Source of the DNA: Roseomonas sp. AR75
Lineage (GTDB): Bacteria > Pseudomonadota > Alphaproteobacteria > Acetobacterales > Acetobacteraceae
DNA: 64,000 bases
Reading direction: 5' to 3'
Assembly (NCBI RefSeq): GCF_005222815.1
Contig: NZ_STGB01000002.1
Location: forward strand, 62,001-126,000
This document shows positions 60,420 to 64,000 of the stretch, one piece after another. The first letter of the stretch is position 1. The number at the start of each line of letters is the position of its first letter. The notes under the pieces were generated by a model that was not told where the DNA came from, made no database searches, and saw only the letters and a list, made by a program, of their open reading frames with translations. A program made the translations under genes and the position numbers.

Positions 60420-63083
60420 CTATCTTGCCTCACCGGGCAAGGTCGCCGGGCGCGTCACCTCGAAGACGTCGTCATCCTCCGCGCTACGCTTCGCGGCGAA
60501 GCCCAGCGCGGAGACGAAGGCGAGCATCGGCGCGTTGTCGGCCAGCACCTGGCCCGCGATGGTCGCGATGCCGCTGACGCGCGCCCAGGCAAACAGCCGC
60601 TCCATCAGGTGCCGCCCGAGCCCCTGCCCCTTCATCGCACGGTCCACGATCACCGCGAATTCGCCCGTCACGCCGTCCGGCTCGCGGATCAGGCGGGAGA
60701 CGCCGAGCAGGTCCTCCGAGCCGTCGGGCGCCGTGCGCACAGCGACGAAGGCCATCTCGCGGTCGTAGTCGAGCTGCGTCATCCGCGCGATCTGCTGCGG
60801 CGGCAGCTCGCGCAGCTGGGAGAAGAAGCGCCAGCGTATGTCCTCCGGCGTCAGGCGGCGGAAGAAGGCGCCATGCGCTTCCGCATCCTCGGGTCGGATC
60901 GGGCGGATGGTGAGCGTCTCGCCGGAGCGCGTGGTGAACCGGGAAACCCATTCCTCGGGATAGGGCGGGATCGCCAGCAGTGCCGCCTCGCCCGCCGGGC
61001 GCAGGGTGCAACTTGCATCGAGCGCCACCACGCCGTCGGCGCGCGCGACCAGAGGGTTGATGCCGAGCGCGGCGATCTCCGGGAAGTCCACCGCGACCTG
61101 GCTCAGCCGCACCAGCGCATCCTCGACCGCATCAAGGTCGGCCGGCGGATGGTCGCGATATCCGGCAAGCAGAACCGCCGCGCGGCTGCGCGCAATCAGC
61201 GCCTTGGCCAGCGCGTCGTTCAGCGGCGGCAGGTCGAAGGCCTCGTCGCCCAGCAGGTCCGCCGCGGTGCCGCCCAGGCCGAAGCCGATGAAGGGCCCGA
61301 ACATCGCGTCGTCCTCGAGCCGCAGGCGCAGTTCCAGCCCGCGCTCCACCTGCCGCTGCACGAGGAAGCCGTCGATCCGCGCCTCCGGCCGGAGGCGCCG
61401 CACCGCCTCCAGCATGCCCGCCGCCGCCTCGCGCAGCGCCGCCGCGCTGCGCAGGCCGATCGCGACACCGCCGACCTCGGTCTTGTGCGGGATGTCGGGG
61501 CTGCGCAGCTTCAGCACCACGGGGAAGCCGAGCGCGCCGGCCGCGGCGACGGCATGCGTCGCGTCGCGCACCGCACGGCCCTGCACCACCGGCATGCCAT
61601 AGGCGGCGAGCACCGCCAGCGCCTCGTCATCGGTCAGCTCGAGCCGGTCCTCGCCGCGCACCCGCGCGAGGATCGCGCGCACCGAATCGCGGTCCGGCGC
61701 GAGCGCCAGCACGTCGCTGCCCGGCAGTTCCGCTGCAGCGCGGCGGTTGCGCCGATCCTCGCAGAGCTGCAGCGCGCCCTGCACCGCCGCTTCCGGCGTG
61801 GAAAACACGGCGAGGCCCGCACGCGCCAGCGCCAGGCGCTGCGGCGCGGCCGTCGCCTCCCCGGCCCAGCAGGCCAGCACCGGCGCGGCGCGCGTCGCCT
61901 TCGCCGCGGCGGTCAGTCCCGCCGCGACGGTCTCGGCATTCTCGCCCGCGACCGGCGCATGCAGCGCGATCACCGTGTCCACCTCGGGCAGCGCGGCGAG
62001 CATCGCCGCCGCCTCGCCCAGCGCGGTGCCGGTCAGCGGTCCCAGGATGATCGGGTTGCGCCCGTGCCAGCCCGCGGGCAGGCCGATGGCGAGGCTCCCC
62101 AGCGCTTCCGGCGGCAGCGCCGCGAGCCGCGCGCCGCCAGCCAATACCGCATCCGCAGCCAACTGGCCGAGGCCGGTGGCATTGGCGACGATGCCGATGC
62201 GGTCGCCCGCGCCGCCGCGCGGCGACAGCTTCGCCCGCGCCAGGGTCTCCGCGGCCGAGAGCAGTTCGGACAGGCCGGAGACGCGCAGCACGCCGGCGCG
62301 CCGCAGCGCCGCGCCCATCACCGCATCCGCCAGGCCGCTGGCATCCATCAGCCGCCCGCCCGCACGGATCGCCACCACCGGCCGCGTGCGCGCAGCCGCC
62401 CGCGCGGCCGAGATGAATTGCCGCCGGTTCTTGATGCGCCGCAGATCCAACAGGATCGCCGCGGTGCCGGGATCGCGCGAGAGCCAGTCCAGCGCATGGG
62501 CGAAGCCGAGATCGCCATTGCCGCCGATGCCGATCACATGGCTGAAGCCGACGCTCTCGGATTCCGCCCAGTCCAGCACGGCGCGCGCGAGGGCCGAGGA
62601 TTGGCAGACCAGCGCCAGCTTGCCCGGCCGCGGCGCGAGATGCGCAAGAGAGGCGTTCAGCCCGATCCCCGGCACGCAGACGCCGAAACTGCCCTGCCCC
62701 AGCGCGCGCAGCCCGGTGCGCGCCGCGATGGCGCCGAGATCGGGCGCCACGCCCGGCACCACCGCGGCCTGCGCGCCGCGCTCGGCCAGCGCGGCCATCG
62801 CAGGCTCCAGCGCCTCGGCCGGCAGCGACAGCACGGCGAGGTCGGGCGCGGGATCGAGTTCGGCGATGGAGGCGACCGTCTCGAAGCCTGCATGCGCCAT
62901 GCCCACCGCGAAAAGTCGGCCTCGGAATCCGCCGGCCACCAGGTTCGCCGCGAGCAGCGCGGATTGCGGCAGCGCCGGATCGGCCACCAGCACGACATGC
63001 CGCGGGCGATAGAGCGCTTCCTCGCGCAGCTTGCCGCGCGGACCCAGCGTCGGCAGGGGCTTCTGCATGGTGCGGCGCAGCAT
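60420..63083 (-). CDS. PatZ-like protein: ADP-forming acyl-CoA-synthetase-like domains fused to a GNAT acetyltransferase
   Basis: An 887-residue protein in the same layout as E. coli PatZ. Residues about 30-440 are CoA-binding and succinyl-CoA-ligase-like domains. The ATP-grasp part begins near 480 (DDEALAVLAAYGMPVVQG, then PVVLKLRSPDIPHKTEVGGV). GNAT acetyltransferase occupies about 720-875, with MKGQGLGRHLMERLF as the acetyl-CoA loop. The catalytic His of true ADP-forming acetyl-CoA synthetases is absent, as in PatZ. It probably acetylates lysines of metabolic enzymes. ATG 63083 is my start; ATG 63068 is possible. Confidence 0.86.
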   Translation of the reverse strand: MLRRTMQKPLPTLGPRGKLREEALYRPRHVVLVADPALPQSALLAANLVAGGFRGRLFAVGMAHAGFETVASIAELDPAPDLAVLSLPAEALEPAMAALAERGAQAAVVPGVAPDLGAIAARTGLRALGQGSFGVCVPGIGLNASLAHLAPRPGKLALVCQSSALARAVLDWAESESVGFSHVIGIGGNGDLGFAHALDWLSRDPGTAAILLDLRRIKNRRQFISAARAAARTRPVVAIRAGGRLMDASGLADAVMGAALRRAGVLRVSGLSELLSAAETLARAKLSPRGGAGDRIGIVANATGLGQLAADAVLAGGARLAALPPEALGSLAIGLPAGWHGRNPIILGPLTGTALGEAAAMLAALPEVDTVIALHAPVAGENAETVAAGLTAAAKATRAAPVLACWAGEATAAPQRLALARAGLAVFSTPEAAVQGALQLCEDRRNRRAAAELPGSDVLALAPDRDSVRAILARVRGEDRLELTDDEALAVLAAYGMPVVQGRAVRDATHAVAAAGALGFPVVLKLRSPDIPHKTEVGGVAIGLRSAAALREAAAGMLEAVRRLRPEARIDGFLVQRQVERGLELRLRLEDDAMFGPFIGFGLGGTAADLLGDEAFDLPPLNDALAKALIARSRAAVLLAGYRDHPPADLDAVEDALVRLSQVAVDFPEIAALGINPLVARADGVVALDASCTLRPAGEAALLAIPPYPEEWVSRFTTRSGETLTIRPIRPEDAEAHGAFFRRLTPEDIRWRFFSQLRELPPQQIARMTQLDYDREMAFVAVRTAPDGSEDLLGVSRLIREPDGVTGEFAVIVDRAMKGQGLGRHLMERLFAWARVSGIATIAGQVLADNAPMLAFVSALGFAAKRSAEDDDVFEVTRPATLPGEAR

Positions 63084-63184
63084 GGTCCCGCCAGCGCGCG
63101 GCCGCAACGGCGCCGGCGTGACATCGCGAGGGGTTGCGCCCCTGCGCGCCGCGGCGTCCCATCGCGGCGAAGGAAGGAACCGCC

Positions 63185-64000
63185 ATGCCCGCACAGGATT
63201 CCCGCTGGGACCCCGAGATGCTCGCCTTCTCCACGATGATGGAGGCGCGGGCCGCCGCGCTGCCGCCCATCGTGCTGCAGCCGCCGCTGGACGAGGCGCG
63301 GCTGCTGAATGACGGACCGCAACTCGACCTGTCGCAGGGCGGGCCGGCGATGGCGGAAAGCGGCGACCGCTGGCTGCCGATCCGCGGCCGGCGCCTGCTC
63401 TGCCGCTTCCATCGGCCGGCGGCGGGGCCGCTGCCGACGCTGGTCTACATCCATGGCGGCGGCTGGGTCTGGGGCAGCGTGGACACGCATGACCGGCTGA
63501 TGCGCGAATACGCCGCCGGCGGCGGCTGCGCGGTGATCGGCCCCGACTACGCGCTGAGCCCCGAGGCGGCGTTTCCGCAGGCGCTGGAGGAATGCGCCGC
63601 GGTCGTGCGCTGGGTGGCGCGCAAGGGCGCGGAATGGGGCCTCGATCCCGCGCGCATCGTGATCGGCGGCGACAGCGCCGGCGCCAACCTGGCGATGGGG
63701 GCCGCGTTGCTGCTGCGCGAGACCGATCCCGACATCCGCCTGGCCGGGCTGCTGCTGAACTACGGCGTGTTCGATTCGAATCTCGACAGCGCGACCTATC
63801 GCGAATTCGCCGAGGGCTACTTCCTGACGCGCGCCAAGATGCGGTTCTACTGGGAATGCTACTGCCCGCGTCCCGCCGACCGGCTGAACCCGCTGGCCGC
63901 GCCGCTGCGCGCCGACCTGCGCGGCCTGCCGCCGGTGCTGCTGCATATCGCAGAACTGGACGTGCTCGCCGCCGAGAACCGGGCGATGGCGGAGCGGTTG
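63185..64000 (+). CDS. HSL-family alpha/beta hydrolase, C-terminus cut by window edge
   Basis: At least 272 residues from ATG 63185 (GGAAGGA upstream). The oxyanion-hole motif is YIHGGGWVWG near 95 and the nucleophile GDSAGAN near 165, the signature of hormone-sensitive-lipase-like esterases. LHIAELDVLAAENR carries the catalytic acid region near 262. The final His is beyond the edge. It hydrolyses a small carboxylic ester; substrate unknown. Divergent from the PatZ-like gene with a 101-base gap. Confidence 0.88.
   Translation, partial: MPAQDSRWDPEMLAFSTMMEARAAALPPIVLQPPLDEARLLNDGPQLDLSQGGPAMAESGDRWLPIRGRRLLCRFHRPAAGPLPTLVYIHGGGWVWGSVDTHDRLMREYAAGGGCAVIGPDYALSPEAAFPQALEECAAVVRWVARKGAEWGLDPARIVIGGDSAGANLAMGAALLLRETDPDIRLAGLLLNYGVFDSNLDSATYREFAEGYFLTRAKMRFYWECYCPRPADRLNPLAAPLRADLRGLPPVLLHIAELDVLAAENRAMAERL

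Overview
The window is very GC-rich, densely coded alphaproteobacterial chromosome. It suggests an Acetobacteraceae member of the Roseomonas type. The reasons are the codon bias, two Bug-type solute-binding proteins, a complete TctCBA system, an S-L-M molybdenum hydroxylase operon, a fused indolepyruvate:ferredoxin-type oxidoreductase and a full cbb3 oxidase operon. The genus is an inference; no rRNA is present. I see no prophage, IS element, plasmid gene or CRISPR array, and no gene-free stretch longer than about 260 bases.

Layout. 1-10.7 kb, minus strand: coxS-coxL-coxM (coxM cut by the window start), a CHRD/PEP-CTERM protein, glutathione reductase, a peptide-type binding protein with an M81 peptidase, and a GabD-type dehydrogenase. 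10.8-15.4 kb: a cyclase-family hydrolase with a Bug protein, glmU, gph and a DUF3108 protein. 15.45-24.1 kb: tRNA-Val(CAC), then a six-gene minus-strand sugar operon in which every junction overlaps (SPINDLY-like TPR glycosyltransferase, rfbF, rfbG, C-methyltransferase, rmlC-like epimerase, NAD-dependent epimerase), with a divergent glycosyltransferase. 24.2-30.8 kb: EF-hand protein, M20 peptidase, an atypical SDR, tctCBA. 30.8-36.6 kb: acyl-CoA dehydrogenase plus the fused 2-oxoacid:ferredoxin oxidoreductase, divergent from an Lrp/AsnC regulator across a clear inverted repeat. 36.7-44.8 kb: ccoNOQPGHIS plus a 59-residue membrane protein, headed by a perfect FNR/FixK box shared with a divergent DUF2189 gene. 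45-50.5 kb: yraN, gamma-glutamyltransferase, creA, two M48 lipoproteins. 50.5-57.4 kb: a dpp-type ABC importer and an AI-2E-family permease. 57.5-64 kb: hydroxypyruvate isomerase and tartronate-semialdehyde reductase, an XRE regulator, a PatZ-like acetyltransferase and a partial HSL-family hydrolase.

How it fits together. Most of the window is scavenging and oxidation of organic acids, peptides and amino acids feeding an oxygen-limited respiratory chain. The sugar operon makes a CDP-6-deoxyhexose that is probably C-methylated, apparently for a dedicated TPR glycosyltransferase; this is the best candidate for an undescribed system. A second theme is a family of at least six GC-rich palindromic repeats. 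Two lie between genes of the same operon, one has inserted in frame inside a coding sequence, and one carries two further palindromes within it.
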